Position numbers and translations under genes: made by a program. From Acidobacteriaceae bacterium (lineage in GTDB: Bacteria; Acidobacteriota; Terriglobia; Terriglobales; Acidobacteriaceae): a DNA stretch of 64,000 nt. The first letter of the stretch is position 1. Each line of letters opens with the position of its first letter. The stretch covers positions 88,669-152,668 of the forward strand of contig PLHW01000014.1 of the NCBI GenBank assembly GCA_003139095.1, read 5' to 3'. Below are positions 35,752 through 44,088 of the stretch, one piece after another. The notes below the pieces were generated by a model. The model saw only the letters and a program-made list of their open reading frames with translations. It did not search any database and had not been told where the DNA came from.

Positions 35752-36972
35752 GTGATCCCACCCCGGGTAAGCCACCAGCTTCGCAACTTACTAACTTGCA
35801 ACTTACTGAACTGCGCGTTCACTCTCGTCCTTGGCATTCTCTTCGCGGGAGCTTCAGCACACTCTCAAACGCTCGAGGTTCTTTACAAGTTCACCGGCGG
35901 CGCAGACGGCAGCCAACCTGACTCGCCGCTTGTTCGCGATTCCCAGGGCAACCTCTACGGCACAACCGTGACCGGCGGCGCCAACCAGCTCGGCGCCGTG
36001 TTCAAGCTCTCCCCCGACGGCACCGAGACCGTGCTTTACAGTTTTCAGGGCGGAGTCGACGGAGTCTGGCCGGTCGGTTTGACGCTCGCGAGCGATGGCA
36101 ACTTTTATGGCGTGACCCGTTACGGCGGCACTCCTCCCTACGAGGGATACGGAACTGTGTTTAAGCTCACCCCGAACGGTACTGAAACTGTTCTCTACGC
36201 TTTCAACGGCGGCGCCGACGGCAACACTCCTCTGGCAGGTGTCGTCAGAGACGCCCAAGGCAATCTCTATGGCACAACCTTCTACGGTGGCGACGAGCAG
36301 TGCGGCAGTTGCGGCGTCGTCTTCAAGGTCGCGCCTGACGGCTCCGAGACCGTACTCCACACCTTCACCGGCGCCCCCGATGACGGTGCCTGGTCCACCG
36401 CGGGTCTGGCCCTCGATAGCTCCGGCAATCTCTACGGCACTACAACCTACGGCGGCGCACATAACTGGGGCACTATTTTCAAAGTCGCGCCTGACTCCAC
36501 CGAGACAGTTCTCTACAACTTCGCCAATGCCGCTGACGGCGCAAACCCCGCCACCACTCCCATCTTCGACCCGCAGGGAAATCTCTTCGGCACAACCGTC
36601 CCCATGCTTTTCCCTCAGAACGCCTATGGCACGGTTTACAAGCTCGTCCCCACCAGCGGCACGTTATCGACGCTCTACACTTTCCTCAAGCCGTCCAATG
36701 GCGCTTATCCATACGGACCCCTCGCCCTTGATCAACACAGCAACCTTTTCGGCACAACCTTCGACTCGGTTAACGAAAAGTCCTATCACGGCACCGTATT
36801 CGAACTCACTGCCAAAGGCCGGTTGAAGACGCTCCGTCGTTTCATTCCCGCGGTCGGGGATTATCCCAATCAGGGCGTGCTCCTCGACCCGCAAGGCAAT
36901 CTCTACGGCACAACGTCCGCCGCCGGCGCCTACCGTTACGGCTATGGCACCGTGTTCAAGTTGACCCCCTAG
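35752..36972 (+). CDS. Secreted GloVer-type tandem-repeat (choice-of-anchor) protein
   Basis: 406 residues with a signal peptide (ALV-type core FTLVLGILFAGASAHSQ). The mature protein consists of about seven repeats of 40-55 residues with the pattern GNLYGTT-x-YGG, GTVFKL-x-P-x-G-x-ETVLY-x-F, and NGGADG-x-x-P, typical of the acidobacterial GloVer-containing tandem-repeat family, probably a beta-propeller. The start is GTG at 35752, with GGAGG 5 nt upstream. In the signal-peptide region a 15-bp direct duplication (35783-35812, GCAACTTACTAACTT) encodes NLLTCNLLNC. Binding role unknown. Confidence 0.86.
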   Translation: MIPPRVSHQLRNLLTCNLLNCAFTLVLGILFAGASAHSQTLEVLYKFTGGADGSQPDSPLVRDSQGNLYGTTVTGGANQLGAVFKLSPDGTETVLYSFQGGVDGVWPVGLTLASDGNFYGVTRYGGTPPYEGYGTVFKLTPNGTETVLYAFNGGADGNTPLAGVVRDAQGNLYGTTFYGGDEQCGSCGVVFKVAPDGSETVLHTFTGAPDDGAWSTAGLALDSSGNLYGTTTYGGAHNWGTIFKVAPDSTETVLYNFANAADGANPATTPIFDPQGNLFGTTVPMLFPQNAYGTVYKLVPTSGTLSTLYTFLKPSNGAYPYGPLALDQHSNLFGTTFDSVNEKSYHGTVFELTAKGRLKTLRRFIPAVGDYPNQGVLLDPQGNLYGTTSAAGAYRYGYGTVFKLTP

Positions 36973-37256
36973 CCCGCTCGCTCGCCGTCGAATTGGCCCG
37001 TTCGGGCATCGCATAACGGGCGGATTGGCGATCCCCTGGCCGAAAAGTTCCATTGACTCGCGTCCCCCTCGACTGGACAATTACCGGGAGCAATCGCTCT
37101 CCCTCTCGATAAGCTCGGCTCCTTCCCAGGCCACGTGCGCCCCCATCTGCCATGACTTCCTAAGGGGTCGCTCCAAGACATTTCATTCAATCGGCGCGCC
37201 GGCTCGCTCTATCCGTCCAGGTCAGCGAAGCGGGCCGCCTGAAGGAGAAGACTCAA

Positions 37257-38081
37257 ATGCAAAGACAAAAAACAGTACTTTTATCCACCGCCTTGTTCTG
37301 TCTGTTCTTCCTAACCCTGTCGGCTTCCGCGCAAGTCCACCCCGACGTTTACTCCAACAGCAGTCTGAAGGGCCCTTACAGCTTCCTCGGAAACAAGTGG
37401 CTGTCAGACCTTGACAACAACCCCGGAGCCTCAGTTGGAATCGTGAACTTCGATGGACTCGGCAACCTCACGCTTTCCATGACCATGAACACTGCCGGCA
37501 CTGTAACCACCTATACGGGCACCGGTACTTATTCGGTGGCCAAAGACGGTACCGGAACCTTGAGTTTCACACTTTCTGGTGGCCCCAGTTTGACCGACAC
37601 CATGGTGCTTGATACCGGCGGCAAGAGCTTCCAGTTCGTTCAGATCTCCTGCACCGGTTGCGGCAGTGACAACAGCGTTTCGTCCGGAACCGCGGTCGCC
37701 ATGGGTGCTTCGTCCTTCACCACCGCCGACTTGAAGGGCAACTATGAGTGGCTGCTGGCGAAATGGACCAACGATCAGAATTCGAACGCGGACGTCAACC
37801 TGGGCACAATGATCTTCGACGGCCACGGTAACATCAAAGGCTCGGCCACCGACGTTTCCGCGGGGACCCCCCAGAGCTTTACATATTCCGGAACGTACTC
37901 TGTCAATTCGGATGGAAGCGGGTCGATGACTTTAAATGCCAACGGTACCTCGATTATGGTTGCTTTCGTGGTTAATTCGGCGAGCGCCAACGGCACGGGC
38001 GCCAAGGGACTCCAACTGCTGAAGACCGCGGAGAGTGGAGGTTCTAACTCGGTTCACTGCGGCACAGCAACAAAACAGTAG
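37257..38081 (+). CDS. Secreted protein with two internal repeats
   Basis: 274 residues. The signal peptide is KTVLLSTALFCLFFLTLSA. Two repeats of about 115 residues share LKGPYSFLGNKW / LKGNYEWLLAKW, VGIVNFDGLGNLTLS / LGTMIFDGHGNIKGS and YTGTGTYSVAKDGTGTLSFT / YSGTYSVNSDGSGSMTLN, giving a beta-rich duplicated fold. This is a common acidobacterial secreted type without assigned activity. AAGGAG lies upstream of the ATG. The preceding 284-bp gap (36973-37256) contains no recognisable gene or element. Confidence 0.82.
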   Translation: MQRQKTVLLSTALFCLFFLTLSASAQVHPDVYSNSSLKGPYSFLGNKWLSDLDNNPGASVGIVNFDGLGNLTLSMTMNTAGTVTTYTGTGTYSVAKDGTGTLSFTLSGGPSLTDTMVLDTGGKSFQFVQISCTGCGSDNSVSSGTAVAMGASSFTTADLKGNYEWLLAKWTNDQNSNADVNLGTMIFDGHGNIKGSATDVSAGTPQSFTYSGTYSVNSDGSGSMTLNANGTSIMVAFVVNSASANGTGAKGLQLLKTAESGGSNSVHCGTATKQ

Positions 38082-38185
38082 CCGTCGGCGGAAGGAGATT
38101 AGATAACTATTGTGGAGTATAGCTGCGCCTGCCCACGCTAACTTCGCCCTTCAGGGCTGGTCGGCGTGGGATTGGGCTTCAACTT

Positions 38186-40741
38186 CTACTGCCCCTGCGT
38201 CTTATCGATCTTGCTCGCCACCTTCACTCCGCTCAGCCCGCCCGCATATTTCGCCACGCCGCGGTAGAGCGACTCGGAAATCCGCTGCCGCTGCTCTGAC
38301 GTTTCCAGCTTGCGCTCATCCGTCGGATTCGACACAAACGAAATCTCCGCCAGGATCGACGGCATATTCGCCCCGATCAGAACGATGAACGGCGCCTTCT
38401 TCACGCCACGGTTGCGGATTCCGGCATTGTTCAGCGTCAGCCCGTCAAACAGCGAGTCCTGCACATCCGAGGCAAATTCGCGCGACTCATCGATTTTTTC
38501 CTTCAGCGCAATTTTCTTCACCAGGTCTTGGAGTTCGTGAATCGATTTCTCCGAGACCGCATTTTCCCGCGCCGCCACCTCCAGCGCCTCCGGCGACGAC
38601 GTGAAATTCAGGTAATACGTCTCCACCCCGCGCGCGTCCGGGTCATGGCTTGAATTCGCATGGATCGAGATAAACAGGTCCGCCTGTTCGCGATTGGCGA
38701 TCGCCGTCCGTGTCTCCAGCGGAATAAACGTGTCGTCGCGCCGCGTGTACACAACCTCCGCGCCCAGTCGCACCTCCAGCAGTCTGCCCAGCCGTCGCGC
38801 CACGTCGAGCACCACATCTTTTTCGTACAATCCGTGCGGCCCGATCGTGCCCGTATCGTGCCCGCCGTGTCCTGCGTCAATCACGATTTTTCCGATCTTC
38901 AGTCCCAGCGCCCGCGTCAGCGAGCGATCCCCGGAAGCCGTCGGCCGCGCCTCCCGCGTTTCCAGATCCGCCGTATCGTCCCCCGCATGGCCCCTGCCCG
39001 GCGCATCTTTGACTGCCGGACCCTTCCGCGTAGTTGTCGCCGGACTCTGCCCGCGCTGTTTGTCCCCGTTGTGCCGCAACGGCGCTCTATCGTCATCGGC
39101 CTCCACAATCGTCTTCGGAATCCTCTGATTCGATCCCTTCACCGCAACCGTAGTCTTCGTCACGCCCGACGAACCTTCCGCATCCCTGGGGTTCCGATCT
39201 GCCGACTTCGCCCCAGTTCGCGAATGCGCCGCATCACTGGCGGTCGCGGCCTCTCTTGTCTCGCCCGCGGAGCCGTCGTCCGCATCCTCCGGCGCGGCCT
39301 TCGCTACGATGGCGTGTTCCTTCTCTTTCTTACGCTGCACCTTCTGTCCCGGCGCAATGTCGGTCGCCAGATCCTCCGCATCATCGTCGGCCGCGCCCGC
39401 CACCGCATTCGCCGCCCCACCCGGCGACGTATCGCCGCCGTTCTCCTGCTCGTGCGCCTTGGCCAGCATCGTCGCACGGCTCTGCCTTCCATGAATGTCG
39501 ATGATCAGCCGGTAAGGATCGGGCAGCAGAAACGCGTCATAACTCGAAAGGTCGTCCACCTCCAGCACAACCCGCGTGCGCCCCGCGTTGAACTCCGCCA
39601 CGCGAATCTTCTTCAGAAATCCGTCATCCACATCGAACGTTTTTCCCACCAGCGTCGACGCCAGCCTGGTGTCGCGCAGGTCAAAGAAAATCCGGTCCGG
39701 ATTCGAAATCCGCTGCGAATCGAATTTCACCTCGCGCTCCACGTCGATGGCCACCCGCGTGTAATTCGGAGTCGACCAGTGCCGCACGCCCGTGACCCGC
39801 GGCAATTCGTCTCGCCGCGCGCCGCTCGTCTCCGCCGCGCTCCTCGTCCCAGCGTTCCCAGCCTCGTTCAGTTCCGAGCTCGCACTTTCCCGCGCACTCT
39901 CGTCGGCTTCTTCGCGGCCATTTCCATTCCCAAGTTCCTTGGGAGTGTCTTTCGACGCCGCCTCTTTCGACGCCGCGTTCGAGCCCCCCTTAGCAACCCC
40001 GCCCGCAGCCAGCTTCGCCGGCCCATACAAAGGGCCGCCCGACGCCCCCATCGAACCGCCGCCAGAAGCCGCATTCCGGTCGCGCGCCGCCGCCCGCGCC
40101 GTTTCCTTCTTGCCGCCGCGTCCATTCTTGCGTGCCGTCCGTTCCCTCGCCTCAGCCGCGTCGTCAATCTCCTTGACCGCGGCCCGCGCATCCTCCGCTA
40201 GCCGGTTTCGCGGATAGCGATGCACAAAATCTTCGAACGTCCTCCGCGCCTCCCCCGCATCGTTCAGATCGTCCTTATAAATCTCCGCGATCGTAAACAG
40301 CGCCTCAAACCGGTACTTGCTGCCCGGATACTCCTTCCGCAAAAACCGATACTCCTCGACCGCCCCGCGCAAAATCTTGTCGTCGTCAAACCGCCGCCCC
40401 ATCTCCACCAGCAGCTCCGCCGTTGCCACCACGCTCGGGTCCGCCTTCGACGACGCCGGGCTCCCGAAATACACTCGCCGGTACGCGTCAATCACCCGCT
40501 GATATTCATGCCGTGTCCGCTCGCCCATGGGACGGCCGTTCAGCGCCTCCCGCATTCTTTCCGCCCGCAAGAGTTGCGCCCGCGCCCAAGCGTCATTGTG
40601 ATGAACACGCGCCGAAGCCGCAGGCGTCCAGACGAAAAACAGCGAAGCGAGGAGCAAACACAAGCCCGCCCCCCACCGCCCACGGCGATGCAAGAAGCCC
40701 AATTGGCGTCGAATTAGGGTCGTTGAAGCCTGGGTACTCAC
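38186..40741 (-). CDS. N-acetylmuramoyl-L-alanine amidase with TPR-like and AMIN domains
   Basis: 851 residues, exported. After an N-terminal signal/anchor (WGAGLCLLLASLFFVWTPA), residues about 40-200 form TPR-like helices (YRVYFGSPASSKADPSVVAT, FEALFTIAEIYKDDLNDAGE). A charged Ala/Gly-rich linker follows, then an AMIN domain (VTGVRHWSTPNYTRVAIDVE to YRLIIDIHG), a second disordered linker, and the Amidase_3 domain with zinc ligands in IVIDAGHGGHDTG, ISIHANSSHD and SILAEISFVSN (catalytic Glu). It splits peptidoglycan stems during daughter-cell separation, like AmiC. The GTG start is chosen because AGGA lies 8 nt upstream. The next upstream gene is a lytic transglycosylase, a plausible partner. 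Confidence 0.93.
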   Translation of the reverse strand: MSTQASTTLIRRQLGFLHRRGRWGAGLCLLLASLFFVWTPAASARVHHNDAWARAQLLRAERMREALNGRPMGERTRHEYQRVIDAYRRVYFGSPASSKADPSVVATAELLVEMGRRFDDDKILRGAVEEYRFLRKEYPGSKYRFEALFTIAEIYKDDLNDAGEARRTFEDFVHRYPRNRLAEDARAAVKEIDDAAEARERTARKNGRGGKKETARAAARDRNAASGGGSMGASGGPLYGPAKLAAGGVAKGGSNAASKEAASKDTPKELGNGNGREEADESARESASSELNEAGNAGTRSAAETSGARRDELPRVTGVRHWSTPNYTRVAIDVEREVKFDSQRISNPDRIFFDLRDTRLASTLVGKTFDVDDGFLKKIRVAEFNAGRTRVVLEVDDLSSYDAFLLPDPYRLIIDIHGRQSRATMLAKAHEQENGGDTSPGGAANAVAGAADDDAEDLATDIAPGQKVQRKKEKEHAIVAKAAPEDADDGSAGETREAATASDAAHSRTGAKSADRNPRDAEGSSGVTKTTVAVKGSNQRIPKTIVEADDDRAPLRHNGDKQRGQSPATTTRKGPAVKDAPGRGHAGDDTADLETREARPTASGDRSLTRALGLKIGKIVIDAGHGGHDTGTIGPHGLYEKDVVLDVARRLGRLLEVRLGAEVVYTRRDDTFIPLETRTAIANREQADLFISIHANSSHDPDARGVETYYLNFTSSPEALEVAARENAVSEKSIHELQDLVKKIALKEKIDESREFASDVQDSLFDGLTLNNAGIRNRGVKKAPFIVLIGANMPSILAEISFVSNPTDERKLETSEQRQRISESLYRGVAKYAGGLSGVKVASKIDKTQGQ

Positions 40742-40772
40742 AACCAAATTCCTACGAATCTGAACCTGTTTC

Positions 40773-40807
40773 GACTTCTAACTTCTAACTTCTGACTTTT
40801 AACTTCT
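40773..40807 (-). repeat. Perfect-period heptad array after the lytic transglycosylase stop
   Basis: Five 7-nt units on the plus strand: GACTTCT, AACTTCT, AACTTCT, GACTTTT, AACTTCT (40773-40807). Read on the minus strand (AGAAGTT, AAAAGTC, AGAAGTT...) the array begins 5 nt after the TGA stop of the lytic transglycosylase gene and ends 30 bp before the amidase start. Confidence 0.85.
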
Positions 40808-40811
40808 GCCC

Positions 40812-41858
40812 TCATTCCGTGTTGCTGATATACAAAACGCCCCGCGCATCCCGCTCCACCCGTACCGGCTCATGCACCGGGCCAAAACTCACCCGCGTTC
40901 CGCCGCCGCCGCCCGCATAAAGCTGCGTAATCCGCCGCACGTAATCCCGCGTCTCCGCAAACCGCGGAATCCCCGCGCTGCGCGCCACCGCTCCCGCTCC
41001 CGCGTTATACGCCGCCAGGCTCAGGCGCACGTCGCCGCCATAGCTCTCCAGCAGCTGCTTTAAATGCCTAACCCCGGCGTCCACATTTTGTTGCGGGTCA
41101 AACGGATTGGAAACATTCAGCGACCGCGCCGTCGCCGGCATCAGCTGCATCAGCCCCATCGCCCCCTTGCGCGACACCGCATTCGGATTGAAATTCGACT
41201 CCACCTTAATCACCGACCGCACCAGGTTCGGGTCCACATTATGCTCGGCCGCCGCCCGCTCAATCGCCGCATCGATCTCCTGCTCCGTAAACGCCACATT
41301 CAGCGCCGCCCGCTCACCCCCGCGCCCCTGCGACCCGCCGCTCAAATACGTATTCACCTCCGACGCCGCCGTCCGCGCCGCCCGCATCACCGCCCCGCTC
41401 GTCGGCACCGGCTTGTAGCGGTGCTCGGTCGTGCTCCAATAAACCAGCCCCGATCGCGCGCCCGATTCCCAATTCGATTGCGAGCCCGACTGCCAGCTGG
41501 TTTGCGAGCCCGAAGCCCGATCCCCCGCCGACCCACTCGCCAGGCTCGTCGCCCCAGTCCCGCGAGCCCCAGTTCCGCGGGGCAGAGTCCCGTCGGCAGC
41601 TGTCCCCTCCACCGCCGAACCGGCAGCCTTCCCCCCGTTCCCCGCCGCGCGAGCGGTTCGTCCTCCAGCCCGCGTCCCGCTCCCCGGCGGCCCATCATTC
41701 ACATAAATGGTCCGCCCATCCTTATCCTTCGAAGCGGTAATCTCCCCGGGCTCCGCCCAGGCGCGCCCCGTCAAAACCGACGTTGCTCCAATAAAACTGG
41801 AAAGGAAAGTGGTCGCCGTCAATCCGGCCATCAGGAAGTTTTTCAGGTGTCTTCGCAT
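40812..41858 (-). CDS. Lytic transglycosylase (SLT domain)
   Basis: 348 residues, exported. A signal/anchor (FLMAGLTATTFLSSFIGATS) is followed by a short DUF4124-like strand (ITASKDKDGRTIYVNDGPPG), a long Gly/Ser/Ala-rich linker with repeats such as SWQSGSQSNWESGARSG, and a C-terminal SLT domain: NVDPNLVRSVIKVESNFNPN (catalytic Glu in VESNF), SRKGAMGLMQLMPATARSLN, DPQQNVDAGVRHLKQLL, LSLAAYNAGAGAV. It cleaves glycan strands with anhydromuramyl ends. The ATG at 41858 starts the signal sequence. Located upstream of the amidase on the same strand. Confidence 0.92.
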   Translation of the reverse strand: MRRHLKNFLMAGLTATTFLSSFIGATSVLTGRAWAEPGEITASKDKDGRTIYVNDGPPGSGTRAGGRTARAAGNGGKAAGSAVEGTAADGTLPRGTGARGTGATSLASGSAGDRASGSQTSWQSGSQSNWESGARSGLVYWSTTEHRYKPVPTSGAVMRAARTAASEVNTYLSGGSQGRGGERAALNVAFTEQEIDAAIERAAAEHNVDPNLVRSVIKVESNFNPNAVSRKGAMGLMQLMPATARSLNVSNPFDPQQNVDAGVRHLKQLLESYGGDVRLSLAAYNAGAGAVARSAGIPRFAETRDYVRRITQLYAGGGGGTRVSFGPVHEPVRVERDARGVLYISNTE

Positions 41859-42128
41859 ACGGGTAAGGATCAGCCAAACGTGATTTGGCCAAGCCACCAA
41901 GTCTCGCCGATCACGCTTCAATCGGCAGCTCAGAACCGGCCAACAACCCCAGAGGACACACCACCACCTCCGGGTCCCCTACCCGCGAGCCTGACGGAGA
42001 ATTACAACCAGAGTATTACGATTATAGGTCTCCCACTCGCCCCCAGCAATCTCTCCAAAGGTCGTAGAACCTCTGGAGTAATCCCGCAATCTCGCTGAAG
42101 GCACACGATTTGGAAGATCAGAGGTCCC

Positions 42129-42171
42129 GAAGTAAGAGTTTTTACTTCTGCAATCTGACTTCTGACTTCTG
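42129..42171. repeat. Single arm of the palindromic heptad element
   Basis: GAAGTAAGAGTTTTTACTTC continues into TGCAATCTGACTTCTGACTT, the same right-arm sequence as at 1-156 and 12203-12247, with only a trace of the left arm. It lies in the 349-bp gap between the divergent transglycosylase and larB genes. Apart from this and the larB promoter box nothing was recognised in the gap. Confidence 0.7.
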
Positions 42172-42192
42172 CCCTCGCCTTCCAACGTCTTC

Positions 42193-42198
42193 TACAAT
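42193..42198 (+). promoter_or_regulatory. Candidate -10 box of larB (leaderless or near-leaderless)
   Basis: TACAAT ending 9 nt before the larB ATG; no Shine-Dalgarno sequence between. No confident -35. Confidence 0.4.
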
Positions 42199-42207
42199 AT
42201 CCTCACC

Positions 42208-42993
42208 ATGAACCCCGCCGCCCTCACCCGCATCTTCAAAGACGTCCGTGCCCGCAAGCTTTCCCCCGATGCCGCCGTCCAGCGCCTGCGCCATCTTCCT
42301 TTCGAGGACCTCGGCTTCGCCAACGTCGACCACCACCGCGCTCTCCGCCACGGCATGCCCGAAGTCATTTTCAGCCAGGGCAAGACGCCCCGGCAGGTCG
42401 CCGACATTTTCATCCACCTCGCCGAGCACGAAGCCAACGTCCTCGCCACGCGCGCCACCCAGGAACAATTCGACGAAGTCTTCGCCACCTTCGCCGAGCG
42501 CCAAGACACCGCCAACGCCCACTTTCTCGAATACCGCCCGCTTGCCCGTTGCATCACCCTCCATCGCGATCGCCCGGCCTCCCAAAAAAGCCAGGGCAAA
42601 GGCACCATCCTCGTCGTCTCGGCCGGCACCAGCGACATCCCCGTCGCCGAAGAAGCCGTCGTCACCGCCGAACTCATGGGCAACCGCGTCCAGCACCTCT
42701 ACGACGTCGGAGTCGCCGGCATCCACCGCCTCCTCGCCCACCGCGCCGCCCTCGCCGAAGCCCGCGTCATCATCGTCTGCGCCGGCATGGAAGGTGCTCT
42801 CCCCAGCGTCGTCGGCGGCCTCGTCGGAGTCCCCGTCATCGCCGTCCCCACCAGCATCGGCTACGGCGCCGCCTTCGAAGGGCTGGCCGCCCTCCTAGGC
42901 ATGCTCAACTCCTGCGCCAGCAACGTAAGCGTAGTAAATATCGATAACGGCTTCGGCGCCGCCTACGTAGCCAGCCTCATCAATCGCAAGTGA
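42208..42993 (+). CDS. larB: Nickel pincer cofactor biosynthesis protein LarB (pyridinium-3,5-dicarboxylate mononucleotide synthase)
   Basis: 261 residues; carboxylates and hydrolyses nicotinic acid adenine dinucleotide in the first step to the nickel-pincer cofactor of lactate racemase-type enzymes. The sequence shows [20 protein letters not shown] and [16 protein letters not shown] in the N-terminal part and a PurE-like C-terminal half: [80 protein letters not shown]. No larC, larE or larA lies in the window, so the rest of the pathway must be elsewhere. The 8-bp repeats begin at its stop codon. Confidence 0.94.
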   Translation: MNPAALTRIFKDVRARKLSPDAAVQRLRHLPFEDLGFANVDHHRALRHGMPEVIFSQGKTPRQVADIFIHLAEHEANVLATRATQEQFDEVFATFAERQDTANAHFLEYRPLARCITLHRDRPASQKSQGKGTILVVSAGTSDIPVAEEAVVTAELMGNRVQHLYDVGVAGIHRLLAHRAALAEARVIIVCAGMEGALPSVVGGLVGVPVIAVPTSIGYGAAFEGLAALLGMLNSCASNVSVVNIDNGFGAAYVASLINRK

Positions 42994-43016
42994 GTTCTTA
43001 AGTTCTAAAGTTCTAA
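42993..43016 (+). repeat. Three 8-bp tandem units starting in the larB stop codon
   Basis: AGTTCTTA, AGTTCTAA, AGTTCTAA (42993-43016). The first unit starts with the A of the TGA stop, and the second and third contain further TAA triplets. Confidence 0.75.
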
Positions 43017-43020
43017 GGAT

Positions 43021-43050
43021 TGTCATTCCGACCGCAGGGAGGAATCTGAC
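43021..43050. repeat. Dispersed TGTCATTCCGACCG repeat fragment
   Basis: TGTCATTCCGACCGCAGGGA followed by GGAATCTGAC between larB and egtD. A related fragment occurs at 30736-30800. Similar short dispersed repeats are known from acidobacterial genomes; copy number here cannot be judged. Confidence 0.45.
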
Positions 43051-43098
43051 ACGAAATGATGCGCGCCCATGAAAAACTGGTGCCACCGCAAATTCGCC

Positions 43099-44067
43099 TT
43101 ACTTGCCCACAAACAGGTTTTCGGCGAACGGCCACTCCGCATCGATCCATTGTGCCTCGCACCGGAAGCCCGCCTCCTCGGCGATCTGGAACATTTCTTT
43201 CGCGGAGTACTTGTGGCTGCTCTCGGTCCAGATCGTCTCGCCTTTCCGGAACTCCACCTGAATTCCCGCGGCAGGAATGCGAACAATTTGCCGCTTTTTC
43301 GAAAGAAGATGCATTTCCACGCTGCGCTCGGCGCGATTCAGCTTGGCTACATGTAGGAATTGCGAAAGATCGAAGTTGCCTTCCAGTTCGCGATTGATTC
43401 GGGCCAGTAAGTTCAGATTGAACGCGGCAGTCACTCCCAGTTCGTCGTCGTAAGCGGCCAATAATTGCGACTTCGGTTTCTCGAGGTCGGTTCCGAGCAG
43501 CAGACAATCGCCCGCACCGAGGATCCGCCGCACCTGGCTCAGAAATCGAATGCCCGCGGGCCGGTCAAAATTTCCAATCGTGCTGCCCAGGAATAAGACG
43601 AAGAGATGTTGTCCCGGTTTGCGGTGCGCCGCTGCTTTCGCCAAGCCCTCGAGATACTCGTTCTCAAAGCCGACGATGCTGATCGAATCGATATCGCCCA
43701 GCTCGCGCCGGCACATCTCCAAAGCTGCACGCGATATCTCGACCGGATAATAGGACGTGCGCTGGCGCCGCGCGATCGCCTCCAGCAGCCATCGCGTCTT
43801 TTTCCCGCTGCCGCTGCCCAGTTCCGCGACCGCAACCGGCGAAGGCAGACGGTCGACAATTTCGTGCGCGTACCGCCGCAGCACCCGCTCGTCCGCCCGC
43901 GTTAGTCCATACTCGGGTAAGTGGCTGATAACTTCAAACAGCGCCGAACCTACGCCATCGTAAAAATATTTCGAGGGCAGTTCCTTCTGCCCGCTGCGGC
44001 TAAGTCCCGCGCGCACATCCTCGGCGAATTCATAGGAAGCATTCGGAGTAATTGCCGGTAAGATCAT
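43099..44067 (-). CDS. egtD: L-histidine N(alpha)-methyltransferase (EgtD)
   Basis: 322 residues; SAM-dependent trimethylation of histidine to hercynine, first step of ergothioneine synthesis. Evidence: ELPSKYFYDGVGSALFEVIS, LPEYGLTRADERVL, the SAM motif VAELGSGSGKKTRWLLEAI, YYPVEISRAAL, FVLFLGSTIGNFDRPAGI and LLLGTDLEKPKSQLLAAYDD. AAGGA lies 7 nt before the ATG. The gene follows egtB on the same strand by 21 bp, so the two form one operon. Confidence 0.95.
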   Translation of the reverse strand: MILPAITPNASYEFAEDVRAGLSRSGQKELPSKYFYDGVGSALFEVISHLPEYGLTRADERVLRRYAHEIVDRLPSPVAVAELGSGSGKKTRWLLEAIARRQRTSYYPVEISRAALEMCRRELGDIDSISIVGFENEYLEGLAKAAAHRKPGQHLFVLFLGSTIGNFDRPAGIRFLSQVRRILGAGDCLLLGTDLEKPKSQLLAAYDDELGVTAAFNLNLLARINRELEGNFDLSQFLHVAKLNRAERSVEMHLLSKKRQIVRIPAAGIQVEFRKGETIWTESSHKYSAKEMFQIAEEAGFRCEAQWIDAEWPFAENLFVGK

Positions 44068-44088
44068 ATTGTTTCCTTATTCTCTAAG

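Noticed and set aside
38660-40201. 513-residue plus-strand frame opposite the amidase gene
   Set aside because: Arg/Pro-rich composition typical of an antisense shadow; the minus strand carries AMIN and Amidase_3 motifs.
40773-40807. Tandem heptads considered as a CRISPR-like array
   Set aside because: Units are 7 nt with no spacers and no cas genes.
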